64,000 nt of DNA from Saxidomus purpurata (GCA_022818135.1 JAFMSR010000002.1:26954301-27018300); one strand, 5' to 3'; counted from the stretch's first letter, positions 23,850-36,892 are shown. Numbers and translations: made by a program. The notes: a model not told the origin generated them from the sequence alone.

Positions 23850-25620
23850 TGTTTCTATTGATAACATAATCGCAAAAATTTGAAACTTATCTTCAATATC
23901 ACCATTTTCACAAATGTGACAAAGTATTTCGTGCCTTTTTAATTAACGTCGAGTTTCGATTCTCAGTCTATGTGCTGATAATCTAAACTTAGTTAGTCTG
24001 TTTGACTTATAATCTAATAAGTCTAGGTATTTCTCATACTCTAACAAGTCTTTCAAATGTTTATGGATAAACATTTCACTGTTATTACTCAAGTTACTTT
24101 TCCAGTCTTGCATGAAACAGTCCATAATACGTTGCCTCAAGGTTACCGAATTGTGCATCAGAAATTGTGTGATAAGTTTCACACCAGTGTGATAACCTCT
24201 TATTTTTTATGTTTGTAAAGATTTTTGAAAGGCAACTGAGGAGAGTTATTCCTCTTTAATTATTAACGTCATCTTCATTTCCTTTATTAAATATAGGAAT
24301 GATTATACTTTCTATCTAGTCGTTAAGGAAATACCCACTTTCAAAAATCAAGTTAAAATAATCAGACAAATGCAAAAATATCATATGAGTTCGTCACAGG
24401 AAGACGCTTTGCCACGCTTTAATTATTTCAATATCTCCTGAACAGTCATTTCTCTATCAAAAACGTTATCATGAGATGTTATTATTTTAGAAAAAGTGTT
24501 CTCAGCATCCTCTTTAGCGTAACGTTGATTCCATCAGCTATGTTTTTGAAATAACTGAAATATTCCTCTATTTGAATGCTTTCTCCTTTTGAAGACTTGT
24601 TTTTACCAAAACACTTCCAGGAATCTTGTGGACTTTTCTTTTTCAAAGTTTCAATTTCCTTCACCTTCTTAAATTTAAACTTTAAATTAGCAACGGTTTC
24701 TCTTTTTATGTGCAATGGTACATTTATATTGTTTGTTTTTTGCCATCAATGCAAGCCGGTTTTCAGGACTTTTTAACATTATCAAACGCACTTAAAGCAC
24801 TTTTGTATTCCATTTTACTGTATTCAGGCTTTATAATTGATTTCTTTACAAAAGAAACGTAGAAGCTGGCTTATTTATCGTTGACTGCATTATCTACAGT
24901 TGCATTTTTCTTTCAACAGAATTAAAGATTGAATTAAAATTTGGCAAGTCGCAATGATACGCCTACGAAATTCATCTCGATTTAACAGAAATGTGCGTTT
25001 CATGATTGTCATTTTCATTTGATATCAATTGATGTGTTACTAGTACTATACAAAAGTCAAATACTACATGGTCAGAAAATCTATAAGCATTGTGAATACA
25101 AAATGACTTCAGGCGCGAGAAGTCTTCTTTACATAATAGATAGTCAATAATGGAACAACCAGCTGGCCGATTGTCAATAATGGAATAACCAGCTGGTCGA
25201 TAGTAAGTATATGGCCAAGTGCTCTCTTACCTATCGTTACAAATACGCAATTCACTCGATTTGTATCAGTCTAATACCTGTGATACATGTGCGTTAGAAC
25301 TTTTATCCATTGAGGAACGTACTAAAGGGTAATCGGGAACATAGTGGCCAAAGTCCAAAGTCAGATTCTGATAGTCAAATTGAATCGTATCGGTTTTAAG
25401 ACCGATTCTACCATTCATATCACCTAAAACAAAAACTGTATCAATACTTCGATAAATAGTAATATCAGATTGTAATAAATCAAATAAATTGCAGTTTATA
25501 ACATTATATGCAAAAGAATCTTCTCACCAAATATAGGCAGCACATACTATATCCACACCAAAATTGATAAACTACCATCCAGCGGTTTTGTAGAAAATGT
25601 CATTTGAAGTTAAATGTTAA
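23850..25620 (-). pseudogene. LINE-B remnant with internal deletion (EN, linker, C-terminus)
   Basis: Downstream on the minus strand: YNVINCNLFDLLQSDI and VFVLGDMNGRIGLK (about 25530-25390), DYPLVRSSMDKSSNAH and SSELRICNDR (endonuclease end), then 24715-24482 LKKKSPQDSWKCFGKNKSSK and IEEYFSYFKNIADG (linker before RT), then 24182-23943 RQRIMDCFMQDWKSNLSNNS, RLTKFRLSAHRLRIETRR and, after a shift, RHEILCHICENGDIEDKF (C-terminal CxxC..). The RT catalytic domain, which should lie between linker and C-terminus, is missing. The order fits an APE-type LINE different from the one at 15 kb. Confidence 0.8.
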
Positions 25621-26520
25621 CAGACACCATAATAAGACGACGGACAAAAGGCGAACCACAAAGCTCACTTTGAGCATATGCTCAGGTAAGCTACAAATAG
25701 CTGAACACCATTAAAGACAATTAAAATCTCCTTCATAAGTGACCCCCTCCCAAACCGCAGGTGGTCAAATATCTTCATCGTTTTATTGCCCCTTATCAGT
25801 TATAATCCTGTTTGATTAGGTCCAGCAATGTGTCTGTAGACCTCACATGTAGTACAATACTAGGACCATAAGTTTTATTGATTTGTACAGATAATTGATT
25901 TATAGCTTATTTCCTAAGTAGTTTATACAACAGTTTTATGTAATTATGACATTTTACTTTTACAGCAGGATATGAAAATTATTTTTAAATGACTGCAGTA
26001 TAACTGTGATTTTAAAGTTATATTGAGAATGTTAATATGCTCAAGTTATTACTCTTACAGCAAACCCATTATCACTTTGTTTAAAACTCAAATGGATGTC
26101 ACAGTAAAAAAAAAGTTGAAACATAAAAAAAAATATTCTTTTAAAATACTGCAGAATAACAGTGGTTTCATGGTGAGATAGAGCAATGTGTTATTTACTC
26201 AAGTAATTACTCCAACACATTAGAAAATTTATTGATAATTATCTAAAGCTTTTGATATAATAACTGTAAGTGGTCATTTGTTTATAGTGATAGTATTTGC
26301 TTGAGTAACTGATTTTATAATTTAATTTGATTAGGAAATTACATAGTTAAAAGGTAACCGATCAAATAAAATAATCACATCTTTAAAGGTCTTTAAATTC
26401 ATGTAGAACTAACATCCCTTTTCTACATTATCTGTTCAAAATGTAAGGGAGTTATTCAGTAGCTGAATATGATAAAAAGAAGTTAGTCTACAAGTGACCA
26501 GTCATGTTAATTGACCCCTG
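25620..26520. other. no gene; spacer between duplicates
   Basis: AT-rich, no recognisable exon or RNA. AGCATATGCTCAGGTAAGCT at 25673 echoes sequence near 11340. Confidence 0.45.
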
Positions 26521-28479
26521 CTGTGAAAACGCATGGCTGGCTGGACCCCTGTGGTGAATATTTAACATTCATGTTCAAATGCACAACATCCATGAACAAA
26601 CAGACCCACACCCTCCATAAATGTTTTGAAGAATAAAATTTGCTGATAGATAGACACGACTGTTCATGAATTAATGAGGTTTGTTTCTATGGATTTCGCA
26701 TTTTCGGTAGCTGTTAAGTAGCTTAAAGCAAAGATATTTAGTCTCAGCAAAAAATCTGATAGCTACCATTTTTTGCCGAACATTTCTTCTTGGAATCTTA
26801 TTTTTGGATCGATTCGAGACACATTTGCACAGCTTTGAAGAATAAACAAATGCACTATCAAAATGTCCAACATTAGCGCAAGCAACTACCTATAAGTGAC
26901 ATAAACATTAAATATGTTTGTTGTACAAACAAGAAAATGTATTTACAGTGCTCGTGTTCTTATTCTTAGGGAACGTAACTTAAACAAGGAAATTCAGAGA
27001 AGGCCCATACATTTTGTGATACAGAACCAATAAAGAAAAAGATGTCGAAAATGCTCAGCCGTACCATTTTTACTACAGACTATGATTTCCCGTGAGAGAC
27101 CCTGGAGCACACTATCGTCTTTGGCCTGTGAAAAAAAAGAAAACAGATACCCTTAACTTGAAATTAAACACATTTCCCCCCCAGAGATTTAATTCCAGAT
27201 CTCTTGTTTTACTGGCGATATAGTGATATAATTCCCGCATGAAGGGGAATCTGTGGCAGCAGACGTGTTATCACTGCTACAAGAGATCATTATACGAATT
27301 AATAAATTAATAGTCCTGTGATAGCGAACCGTGTCACTGAAACGAATTAAATATAGATTGACTCTTTCATTCAGAAAACGTACATAATATTATTCAAGTT
27401 TTAGCAAAACAGAACAGAATTTAAAAAAATGTTAATAATTCATTACAAGAGAGTCAAAGACTCATCACAGTCCAACTGACCGTTCCAAGATTTTCTTATT
27501 CATAAACTAGCTATTTGTCTTTCAGAATTCACGTTTATTTCGGTGCAGCTGTATTAAGCTCGCTAAGTTGGGAACCTTCCAACTGACAATAAAATGCCAA
27601 GTAGAATGTTTAACACTTTTTTATTGAAAAATTTACTACGTACATGTATGGCAATTTCTTCTTGGATAATACCCCATGAAGAGGTAAATAATTTTAATGT
27701 TTCAATATAGAATGTTGCTACCTCCAAACTAATGTAAATTATGAGTTTACTTTAGAGTAATTATACTTTCTCGACCAGCGAAGAAAATTATAAATATCGT
27801 ATTACAAATCAAGTAAAATGGCCATAAAAGACAGAAAAACGAATACTGCCGACCGAAAACAACTTGTTTTTCTAAAAATAATATTATATCGCTAGTACTA
27901 ATTGACTATAGCCATTTCTTTTACATTATATAATTTTGAATATCTTTTTCGAAAATAAAATCACCGGAAACTGTGTGCGAGCAGCTTTAAATACGATGAA
28001 GCGTTATTATTTGGTAGCGTATTATTTGAAATGGACAGATATACGTGACAGGAATTTATATTGGAGCCTTTTCATTATGACTATATGTTCTAAAATACGT
28101 AATTTTCATACAGTTTGAAGATTTTTTTTACCAAAGTCCGAGAGCGAGCAGCTTTAATCTTAGCTAACTGATGCTTAGTTCCATACATAATGCTTAGTTC
28201 CATACATAATAATTTCAGGTTGTTTTTAGTAATTCAATTTCAACTTGAACTCTGTCATCCACAGCTCGATAAAACACATGGCTAACTTCTTTAAAAAGAT
28301 TGTCCGTGTCCCTTACAGCTACCCTGTATATAGAGATTATAGACCTCTTCAGTTTTGTTTATTTCCTCCAAATCATCTATCTCTCTGAACCGAGGAACGT
28401 CTCTGAATATGGCTATCAATTCTTATTGTCTATTTATCAAATATGTAACTATGAATATTGACTATTAATCCGTTATTCA

Positions 28480-28860
28480 TTTTTCGAGGCTTTTCAGGAA
28501 TATGGTAAAGCCAGAGTATTTCTAAAAAGTAAATGGTGGATGCTTTCAAGTAAACAAAAGATTAAAGATATGTTTATGCAACAATGGTATTCTGACATTG
28601 CAAAAATGTCTGATAGTAACTTTTACAAACACATAAAAACTAATTTCATTCAAGAACCATATGTGTTGCCGCAATACTTTTCCGAAACATTAACACAATT
28701 TGCATCACGAAATCATCATTTGCCAATTCAGACCGGCAGATGGTATATCATCCTTGCAAATGAAAGATATTGTCCAAACTGTAGAGACCTCGGTGATAAA
28801 TATCATTACATTTTACATGTCCTATATTTTAAGTGATCGTACTTTAACCTGTAACATATA
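28480..28860 (+). pseudogene. LINE C-terminal fragment on plus strand
   Basis: Reads FQEYGKARVFLKSKWWMLS then KQKIKDMFMQQWYSDIAKMS, RNHHLPIQTGRWYIIL, RYCPNCRDLGDKYHYILHV. This is the R-N-H-x-L-P-I-(E/Q)-T-G-R-W and C-x-x-C..G-D-x-x-H-Y-(I/L)-L end of mollusc-type APE LINEs, related to the C-terminus at 24 kb. There is no equivalent between 19.2 and 20.6 kb in the left duplicate, so it is probably a separate insertion. Confidence 0.8.
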
Positions 28861-29439
28861 ATTGGCCAAATATGTTAAAACTAAGAGAATTGATTTCTTG
28901 CAGTAATTACTTGGACTAAAGAGCATGTACATTTGTAGATTTACGGAATGTCTCTTTAATACGGCTGCGCCTTATATATCAAGCAAAATACGTTTGGAAC
29001 CAGGTATACGTATCTTCTTTATGTTGACAATATGGTAAATACATAAGGAATTTTATTCACACAGGCGTCCATTTAACAAGTAATGGTAAGTGCATACAGC
29101 TTAATAAAAATTAAGAAATTGCAGGTCTGGACGCATAATTCGGCGGGATGGAAATTATCGGAGAGATCTGTTTGATTAGCTGATCAAATTCTGTCGTAAA
29201 AGGGCTTCAAATAAAAGCTTTTATATTATAGTTCTAGTTTTTTTTTATGAATTAACTTAATTCATCTGAAGCGATGTTCTCTCCGTAGGTTATCAAGAAG
29301 TAATTTTGTCTCATAATTAATACCACTCAACGTTTACTAAGAACCATATAGTTTCAGTATTACTAAAAATTGTATATAATCTACATCTAATTTGGGTTCA
29401 AAGTTAGTCTTTAATGGTGTAAGTAGAGCACATACACAC

Positions 29440-29640
29440 AAAATGCCAGAGTGGGCTATTAGGATCGCTCACTGTCCGGCGTCCGTCGTAAAACTTTTAA
29501 AATATTCCCTTCTGAAACCAAAAAAAAGAGTATAGATAGTTAGCATGTGGCATGACCTAGTGGACCTCTACCCACATTGTTATGACTTAAATTCTTTTAA
29601 AACTGCACATTACAAGATGGCAGCCGGCAGACGTATAGAG
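29440..29640. repeat. GCTCACTGTCCGGCGTCCGTCG repeat fragment
   Basis: ATCGCTCACTGTCCGGCGTC matches ATTGCTCACCGTCCGGCGTC at 34654. Both are pieces of a dispersed family with a CCTAGTGGACCT word downstream (29566 and 34866). Confidence 0.5.
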
Positions 29641-30159
29641 AAATAATTGAAGAGTGTTTAATTTCTGAAAATTGTCACTAACAATTAATGCCGAAAAGAG
29701 GAAATACTCGACCTTTTGGCAAAATTTTCTCTTTGAATGGGTAAAGTTGATTGTGGTGTGATTCCTTGATCTATGGTTTTCCGTTACTCACAAAAAGAAC
29801 TGAAAAGGCAACAAATACAGAAGTACCTACCGCGTTTTATTTCGAAGCTGTTGTCAATGAAATCAACTGGTGTCAACGCCGAAGGTTGTACACTGTGCTT
29901 TAGTTAATACTTCCCTTTGCCCGAGAACGGATTATTTATAGGGTTTCCTTACAGTTTTGTTGATCGATACAAGACACTGGCAGTCAGTCAGGAGGCAATG
30001 TTTATATCATTGGCATTGAACGACGTGTTATTTCCTTATATTAGTTTAAACTTATTTGTTTTACATCGATGGCAGTAAAGTTCTTGCAGCTTATATTAAC
30101 ATTTCTCGATGTCTGCTACTAGTACTCGCACAGAAAGAAGACATTGTAGTTGTCGCGGC

Positions 30160-30228
30160 CAAATTCCGCTATCTGGGTTCGAACTCGCGACCTCTAGGTC
30201 AGGAGCCCTACACCATGGCGCCTCTCGT
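30160..30228 (-). repeat. tRNA-derived SINE head, right duplicate
   Basis: The minus strand reads GAGGCGCCATGGTGTAGGG, CTCCTGACCTAGAGGTC, GCGAGTTCGAACCC. Box A and box B are better preserved than in the left duplicate. Confidence 0.55.
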
Positions 30229-30399
30229 TACATTACTCGCGTAATATTTTAGCTTCGTGTCTATTGAGAACTTATACATCTTGTAAGACGTAGATGTAAG
30301 GTTTACTATCATTTTAAATTTCATTTTACTCTATAGATCATTTCATTTCTTTTTCCGCATTTATAGTGTATCTGTTACTGTACTTTTGTGAAAGTAAAT

Positions 30400-31255
30400 G
30401 CAGATCTACTTCTGAGAAAACTCTTGTATTTTGCCTACTTTAGAAAGTACAATCCTCAGATCGTGTTAGTGGGGTTTAACTCCATTTATGGGTTAACAAT
30501 TTACGGAGCAGTCACGAAGAACTGGGCAGATTAATGTACGGGGACAAATCCAATAGCCCTAGGGAGAAAAATACACTACTGCAATTATTCAGGATAGAGA
30601 TGGTGTATATTTATTTATTAAACATTTCGTTTATAGGGGATCACGCGAGAAAAAGTTTAAAGACAACTGAAAACTTGAAGAACGCGAGAATCAGACACAG
30701 GGTGCTTGACAGACCTGTGTATTCACAGTAGGGTCCTCGCAAATGACAAACTAGCTTCTGCTTTTCATATACAGCTATTGAATAGAATTATGGAGGTAAG
30801 TACATTGTCGGTGTAATACTATATTTAGGTATGAACTTTCTCTTTTGAGTTGAGTAACATGTTGCGTTATGTAAATACATTACTCAAGAAAATTACTTTT
30901 GCTACAGTCTTAGAAAATTGTACAATTTCTCTTCCATGAACAAATTATTGATTTTAGTCATAGAAACCTATTTAACTCCATTTTAAAGAAACAAAAAACA
31001 TTTTAGTGAGTTCTACTGACAAATAGTTAGGGCACAACATTAATGTGTAATAATATGTAGAAAATTTGCATTTTATCATATATCTTTCTTAAACAAAATA
31101 TTTAATTTTGATAAAAAATTTCACAATCGTTTACAAATTCTCTAAAGTCAGAGAATTAGTTTTCTGCAAATAAATGTGTTCGAAATATCAAACCCTGCAA
31201 AATGTGCCTAAAAATCACATGCATAATATATAATAAACTTAGTTAATAGTTAATG
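30400..31255. other. no gene seen
   Basis: AT-rich. The open frame 30534-30731 has no recognisable domain and is not matched by an open frame in the left duplicate. Confidence 0.45.
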
Positions 31256-31259
31256 CATA

Positions 31260-31920
31260 TCTGTTTGTCTAATTATCTAGTAAATCAAGGTATGTCTCAT
31301 AGTCGAACGAGTCTTTCAAAATAACTGTTATTACTCAAGTTACTGTATAGTAATTTCTCTGCCCCGGGAGATTATGGAGCTTCAGATAACAATATACCAC
31401 CGTTCTCGTTACGCGTAACATTATAGCTAAGATTTTTAAGTAATTGAACAATTCCTCTATTTGAATGTTTTCTTTTTCAAAGTTTTCATTTGATATAAAT
31501 TTTGTTTGTTACTATACAAAAGTAAAGTACCGCGTGGGCCGAAAATCTATTAAAATCGCGAGTACAGAATGGCTCCAGTGTAGTCTGTAGGAAATAGTGG
31601 TCTCTAACCTACCGTTCATTCGATTTGCATAAGTTTTATATTTGTGAACCATGTACCGAGTGAGGTGCATATTAAAGGGTTATCGGGAACAAAGTGGTCA
31701 AAGTGTAAAGTCTCATTCCAAGAGACAAATTGAATATAATCGGGGAATACCAAAACTGTACGAATACTTTGATAAATACAAAATTCAATGTAGTAATATC
31801 AGATTGTAATAAATCAAATAAATTGCAGTTTATAACATTATATGCAGGAGAAGCTTCCCGCGAAACAAAGATTACACGTAGATATATTTTGAAAAAAAAG
31901 TAGTGTCTAATTTCACCCAT
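31260..31920 (-). pseudogene. LINE-B remnant in right duplicate
   Basis: Shares YNVINCNLFDLLQSDI (frame 31920-31672) with the left LINE-B at 25.5 kb, plus nucleotide blocks AATCAAGGTATGTCTCATA and TTATTACTCAAGTTACT matching 24.0-24.1 kb. Shorter than the left copy; the endonuclease GDMN region is rearranged or lost. Confidence 0.7.
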
Positions 31921-32611
31921 ATAACGGTATAATGAGTTTGAACTATTTCGATTTCTTGTAATATTGTACTTTAACAGTACAACACAATTCCATCACTACT
32001 GCGCTTAGCGTTTCGATGTTTGAATTTACTGTAAAATTTGAAACATGTATAGCTTTCAAACTCAATTTGGCTTTTGTTTTGTGTTCTTGCTTCTAACAGA
32101 AAAATAAAATCATAAAAAGAAAGCATGCTACAAAATTTTATGCTGTCATTTTTTATGTTTTATCTGATAAGTAAAGGATTAGACAGCCTGCATTTTTAGC
32201 GGTCACTTACATCTGTATGAAGAAGTTTCAAATAACAATTAAGTATCAGTGATGGTGTTTATATTTTTCAGCCATCTATCATATTTCAGTGGAATATCAT
32301 TAAATTCTCAAAAGATAGATTATTTGTTATTAAATCATTGTCACCATTCAGTTTTTTTAAATTTTGTGTACGTAAAAATTGTTCAAAGCCTGTTCCATTA
32401 CCTCATTGGAAGAAGTACTCATTCATCAAGTGAGTCGGGTTAGATTTTCTACTCATTTTTTTTATCAGTCATAATTATTTAAGCATGATAATGTCAACAT
32501 ATTTGTTGTCTTGCCGCAACATTTGACATAAGAAGAAAGTATCAAAGTAAATTCATTTTGTAATATATTTATTCTTAATTGGCAATATGCCAAACAAGTT
32601 CTTACTTTAGA

Positions 32612-32770
32612 CTTGTACAGTACGTAGTTCGTGCACTTGCTTCCCACCAATGCAACACTGGTTTGATCCCTGTCCTCTGTAGTATGGTGAGATGGTAGGT
32701 CATCACTATATCAGACAGGTGGGTTTCTCTGGATTCTCTGGTTTCCTCCCACATTAAGGCCACCCATATG
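32612..32770 (+). repeat. tRNA-derived SINE with GTGGGTTTCTC..TTTCCTCCCAC body
   Basis: The head has GTTCGTGCACTTGCTTCCC and GGTTTGATCCCTG (box B), resembling a tRNA with a weak box A. The body has GTGGGTTTCTCTGGATTCTC followed by GGTTTCCTCCCACA, a motif I recall from SINE families in several marine invertebrate lineages. Confidence 0.65.
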
Positions 32771-33560
32771 AAAACTCAAATTCTGCCTAATGGCCATGAA
32801 ACTCTTAGACGGAATCCGCCTAAAGCTCAAGCGAAAGCTGTTGAATATAAATTGCAAAGATATTGTCATGTGCTTCTTATGCAAAAAAATGCAACTTGGT
32901 ATCAACTCTTAGGCAGAATTTCTGCACCAGGAAGTTCTTTTGGTACCATTAACCAGCTGTCTTAACGATTAACGTTCAAATGTAAGAACTATGAACCACT
33001 TGACAGACATTTTGGAAAGTTTTTGACCAGTGTATTATGAAATATTTTGACGATACGGCTGTTTTTTGGTGAAAAGGGTATTTTCGTTTCATATAAGTGT
33101 GTAGGTTTTATCCAGTGACAGCTATTGGTTACTTTAAGGAAATAAAATGCTTCTATCAAGGCTGTCTTTCCCTATAAATAACTGGAGCTCAGTGGGAGAT
33201 TGCAGCAGACTGCGTAAATGATAATATTAAACTGTTCTGTAGAAATGTTATCATCTGAGGCTATGTACATTGATCTATAGAAGCAATTGTTTAAGGTAAA
33301 TGATACTTTTTTGTTCCTGACATATGAAATTAAATAAAAAAAAGTTCACTTATATTAGTAAATCCTTGTTTTTGTGTACCAGACTTTTGAGTAATTTAGA
33401 TCAGAATGTATTAATAACATATATCTCTCAAGTAAAACACAAAACAAAAAGTCACGGCAATGCCACCAAAGCAGGTTTAAAAGGCGCTTGTAGAAATTTT
33501 AGAATTAAAAAAAACAGTCACCAAGACCCCACCTGCAAAGGTTTTTTTTTTTTGCTTAAA
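32770..33560. other. no gene seen
   Basis: Short open frames on both strands overlap each other (32711-32965) and carry no domain. Confidence 0.45.
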
Positions 33561-33569
33561 ACAATTTAA

Positions 33570-33845
33570 CTAGAAGCCCACGTGCAACATGTCGAGCCGC
33601 CAATTGTCAAAAGGGCTAACTACTTGCCAAGTAGAGATAGGTCGAAATACACCTAAATATTTTATGTAACATGCATGTTGTACCACAGAAAAGTGGTCTC
33701 GATTTTTCTCTTTGGCCAGTAATAAAAAAAGTTACAATATAAGCTATTTATAGTAAAACAAAGGGAAGTAATTCTAAAGGGAAGGGAAGCTCATGGTGGT
33801 GAACATTTGTGCCAAGTTTAAAGGTGGTCAATTACTTGTAAGCAA
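33570..33845. repeat. GTCGAGCCGCC element, truncated copy
   Basis: Starts CTAGAAGCCCACGTGCAACA, then TGTCGAGCCGCC, and follows 48829 onward (AGAAAAGTGGTCTCGATTTT, GGTGGTGAACATTTGTGCCA) for about 275 bp before similarity stops, lacking the tandem core and the right end. Confidence 0.75.
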
Positions 33846-34580
33846 CATTTTATGACAATTTTTACTTTTTGTATATTCTGTTAGAGATTTATTTAATGAA
33901 CAAAAAGAACCATTACATAGAGTTAGATCCCTATCAGAAATTTACATTTTTTAAACTTTTATTAAATTTTGTTATTACTCCCCCTTAATATGAAAGTATT
34001 TAAAACGTTGAGTATTTCTTTTTTATGTCAATATAATTTCTACTTTGACATTTGAATTGGATAGATATACAAAGATTTTAACATTCTGAATCAAAATGCA
34101 AGTTTTAAATCTACGTGTAGCTTCTGAATTCATTTATTTCCAATCTATCTTGGGTGCGCACCAGAAAACTAGAAAACAGAAAATTAGAAAACTGTTGTGA
34201 CCGCGTAGGAAAATAGTTCTATAGAACAGAACAGATATACCTCGTTGATTTTTTGTTACAAATTATAAGAAAAACAGCAATTTAATATTATGCTATTCTG
34301 AAATGTTTTGACATTATTTAGATCTATTATTATATAATTTTTAAAACAGAAGACAGTTTAATTCGAAACAAGTGAATGCATGGAACTTCATTTTTGTATG
34401 TAAAACGTTCGGCCGTAAGGAAGCTTACACGAAACGATCCTATCTGCTTCTATTTTCATATACACTAAGACTAGTTTTGTTTTGATCCCTCGTTATACTC
34501 TGTTAAGATTGGACCGATTGAAAATTCAAGCAATCCAAAAATGACTAATGCTGTCAGATTCCGTGTCCATAATTAGCTTA
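33845..34580. other. no gene seen
   Basis: AT-rich. A short GAGCTG triplet-like repeat (GGAGCTGGAGCTGGAGC) lies at about 34584-34605. Confidence 0.45.
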
Positions 34581-35213
34581 CCTTGAGCTGGAGCTGGAGC
34601 TGGAGCAATAATATTAACACATTCGTCCCAGCCTGGAGCTATTATGATTGCTCACCGTCCGGCGTCTGGCGTCGTACATTTTCCTTTAAACAACAGCTCC
34701 TCTGAAACCACTAGGCCAATGTTGATGAAACTTGTCAAGGATGTTCCTTGCATGAAGCCCTCTCATAGTTGTCCGAATAACTCTGGTAGCTATGGCAACA
34801 AATAGGAAAAACTTTTAAAATTTTCTTTTCAGTAACAGGAAGGCCTTGAGCTAAGATATTTTGCATTGCCTAGTGGACCTATAGACCTATAAAGAAGTCA
34901 ACAAATGAACTATTTGCATTATTTCCATGACTGAGGTATTCAGGTTGTCTAGGTCAACATTTCAAAAGCAATTTTTCATGATATTTCCAGAACAATTAAG
35001 TTTTTAAATAATGTTTTGCACGTTGAACACCTCATTTGTATAAAAAATATTTATTGCAGTATTTTAACACTTAAAGACTAATAATTGACATTTTTCCTTT
35101 ATTCAGTACAAATCCTGCTTTACCTTAGGTAAAATTGGCACATTCCTTGCTTTGAAGTAGAGACTTACGTAATGTAAAAGTGTCATTTCTTTGTGTATTT
35201 GTGTGTTGTTATT

Positions 35214-36330
35214 AGCTCACCTGAGCACGAAGTACTCGAAGTTGGTCTATTGTGATCGTCTGGTGTCCGTCATCTGTCTGTCCGCCCACACTTAATCTTG
35301 TGTATGCAATAGGGGCTGCATTTTTCACTAGATCTTCTGAAATTTGGTCAGTAATACTGCCTTGATGAAATCTAGGTAGAGTTGAATATGGGTCATCTAC
35401 GGTCACCCCATCTTGGTCACCCGGTAAATTCATAGAAAAACCTTGTGTATGCAATAGAGGTTGCAGTTTTCATTATATTTTTATGAAACTTGGACAGTAT
35501 GATAAAATTGATGAAACCTAGGTCGAGTTTGAACATGGGCCATCTAAGGTAAAAAACTGGGTAACCCTGTCAAATCATAGAAAAACCTTGTGTATTCAAT
35601 AGAGGTTGCATTTTACATTGGACCTTCATAAAACTTGGTCAGTATGATTGCCTTGATAAAAAATCTTGGTCGAGTTCGAACATGGGTCATCTAGGGTAAA
35701 AAACTAGGTAACCCTGTCAAATCATAAAAAAAAATTGTGTATGCTTTAGAGGTTACATTTTTTATTGGATTTTAATGAAACTTAGTCAGTATGATGCCTT
35801 GATGAAATCTAGGTCAAGTTCGAACATGGGTCATATATGGTCAAAAACTAGGTCACCCTGTCAAATCATAGAAAAACCTTGTGTATTCAATAGAGGTTGC
35901 ATTTTACATTGGATCTTCATGAAACATGTTTATATGATTGCCTTGATGAAATACAGGTCAATATCGAAAATGGGTCATCTACTGTCAAAAACTAGGTCAC
36001 AGGGTAAAATTGAAGAAAAAGCTTGTGGATGCAATAGACATTGCATTTTTCATTAGATTTTCATGAAACTTTGTCAGTATGATTGTCTTGATGAAAGTTA
36101 GGTCGAGTATGAATATGAGTAATCTGAGGTCAAATACTAGGTCATCCTGTTAAAAACATTGAGTATGCCATACAGGTGACATCTGCAATCATGTAAATTG
36201 GTCAAAAGGTTTGCCTTGTCAAGGTCAAAGAAAATGTTTGTGTTATGATATATAGTTTAGAGTTGATGTTTGGTCACATATTGTCGTAAGTCGCAGGTGA
36301 ACGATATAGGGCCATGTTGGTCCTCTTGTT
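35214..36330. mobile_element. AGCTCACCTGAG element with 145-bp tandem core (about 6 units)
   Basis: Starts TTAGCTCACCTGAGCACGAAG and ends CAGGTGAACGATATAGGGC..GGTCCTCTTGTT. Between them a unit with CCTTGTGTATGCAATAGAGG, GTCAGTATGATTGCCTTGAT and GGGTCATCTA repeats at 35441, 35586, 35733, 35877 and 36021 (144-147 bp apart). Open frames inside are by-products. Non-autonomous element typical of bivalve genomes. Confidence 0.75.
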
Positions 36331-36890
36331 GATTTTCTAGTTTGATTTATTTTTAAATATTTTGGTTCTATTATTCATTTTAGTATATCAAAACACAGTA
36401 CATGTATTTAGTTTTGTTTATCACTTATTAAGTAGCCAAATAAACCCTGGATTTTGGTTGTCTTAAAATATTTTAGCCACGTTTTGCTTGGTATTCTGTG
36501 TAATCTAAAACCTTATTGCCATGCAGAATGCTTATACAAGTCAAATGTTTGAACGCCGCCAAATGGAGTGGGGGTTGCGATAAGTAGTAATGTTGGATTT
36601 AATGTATGGTGATTAACCAAACCTAATCTTTTTGCACTCTAATTTTGTATATGGCTGACCATTTGTTAATGTTTAATGCTAAAAAAAGATGAATTTACGT
36701 CAAGTCTATAGGCATTGTTTCCTCTGTATGAATTATCAAATCATTGAAATAATAATAATATTTTTTTATTTTCCTAAGTTCCGAATTCTAACATATAAAT
36801 TTGCTTCAATTTATATTATTCTTGTACGAAAGAAAAAATATTTCCAAGATATAAATTAATTTGTTCCCACTATATAAATAAAGTTAATTT
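36330..36890. other. no gene seen
   Basis: AT-rich sequence without recognisable structure. Confidence 0.45.
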
Positions 36891-36892
36891 TA

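Larger units (their letters stand above)
11284..25620. repeat. segmental duplication, left copy
   Basis: Blocks collinear with the right copy at 26520-31920: 11380-11928 with 26575-27032; 17691-18756 with 27033-27730; 20600-20880 and 21230-21430 with 28930-29440; 22910-23500 with 29641-30310; 23990-24110 and 25320-25540 with 31260-31340 and 31670-31860. All are direct orientation. The left copy carries several kilobases of extra inserted DNA between these blocks. Confidence 0.8.
26520..31920. repeat. segmental duplication, right copy
   Basis: Direct, collinear and diverged copy of blocks at 11.3-25.6 kb (pairs listed under the left copy). It lacks the 5.8-kb LINE block, the 18757-19178 inverted-repeat element, the tRNA-Asp SINE and the mariner relic, but keeps the LINE-B remnant and the tRNA-like SINE head. 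Confidence 0.8.

Noticed and set aside
35214..36330. CRISPR-like array
   Set aside because: Units of about 145 bp without spacer structure in a eukaryotic genome; it is a tandem-core mobile element.
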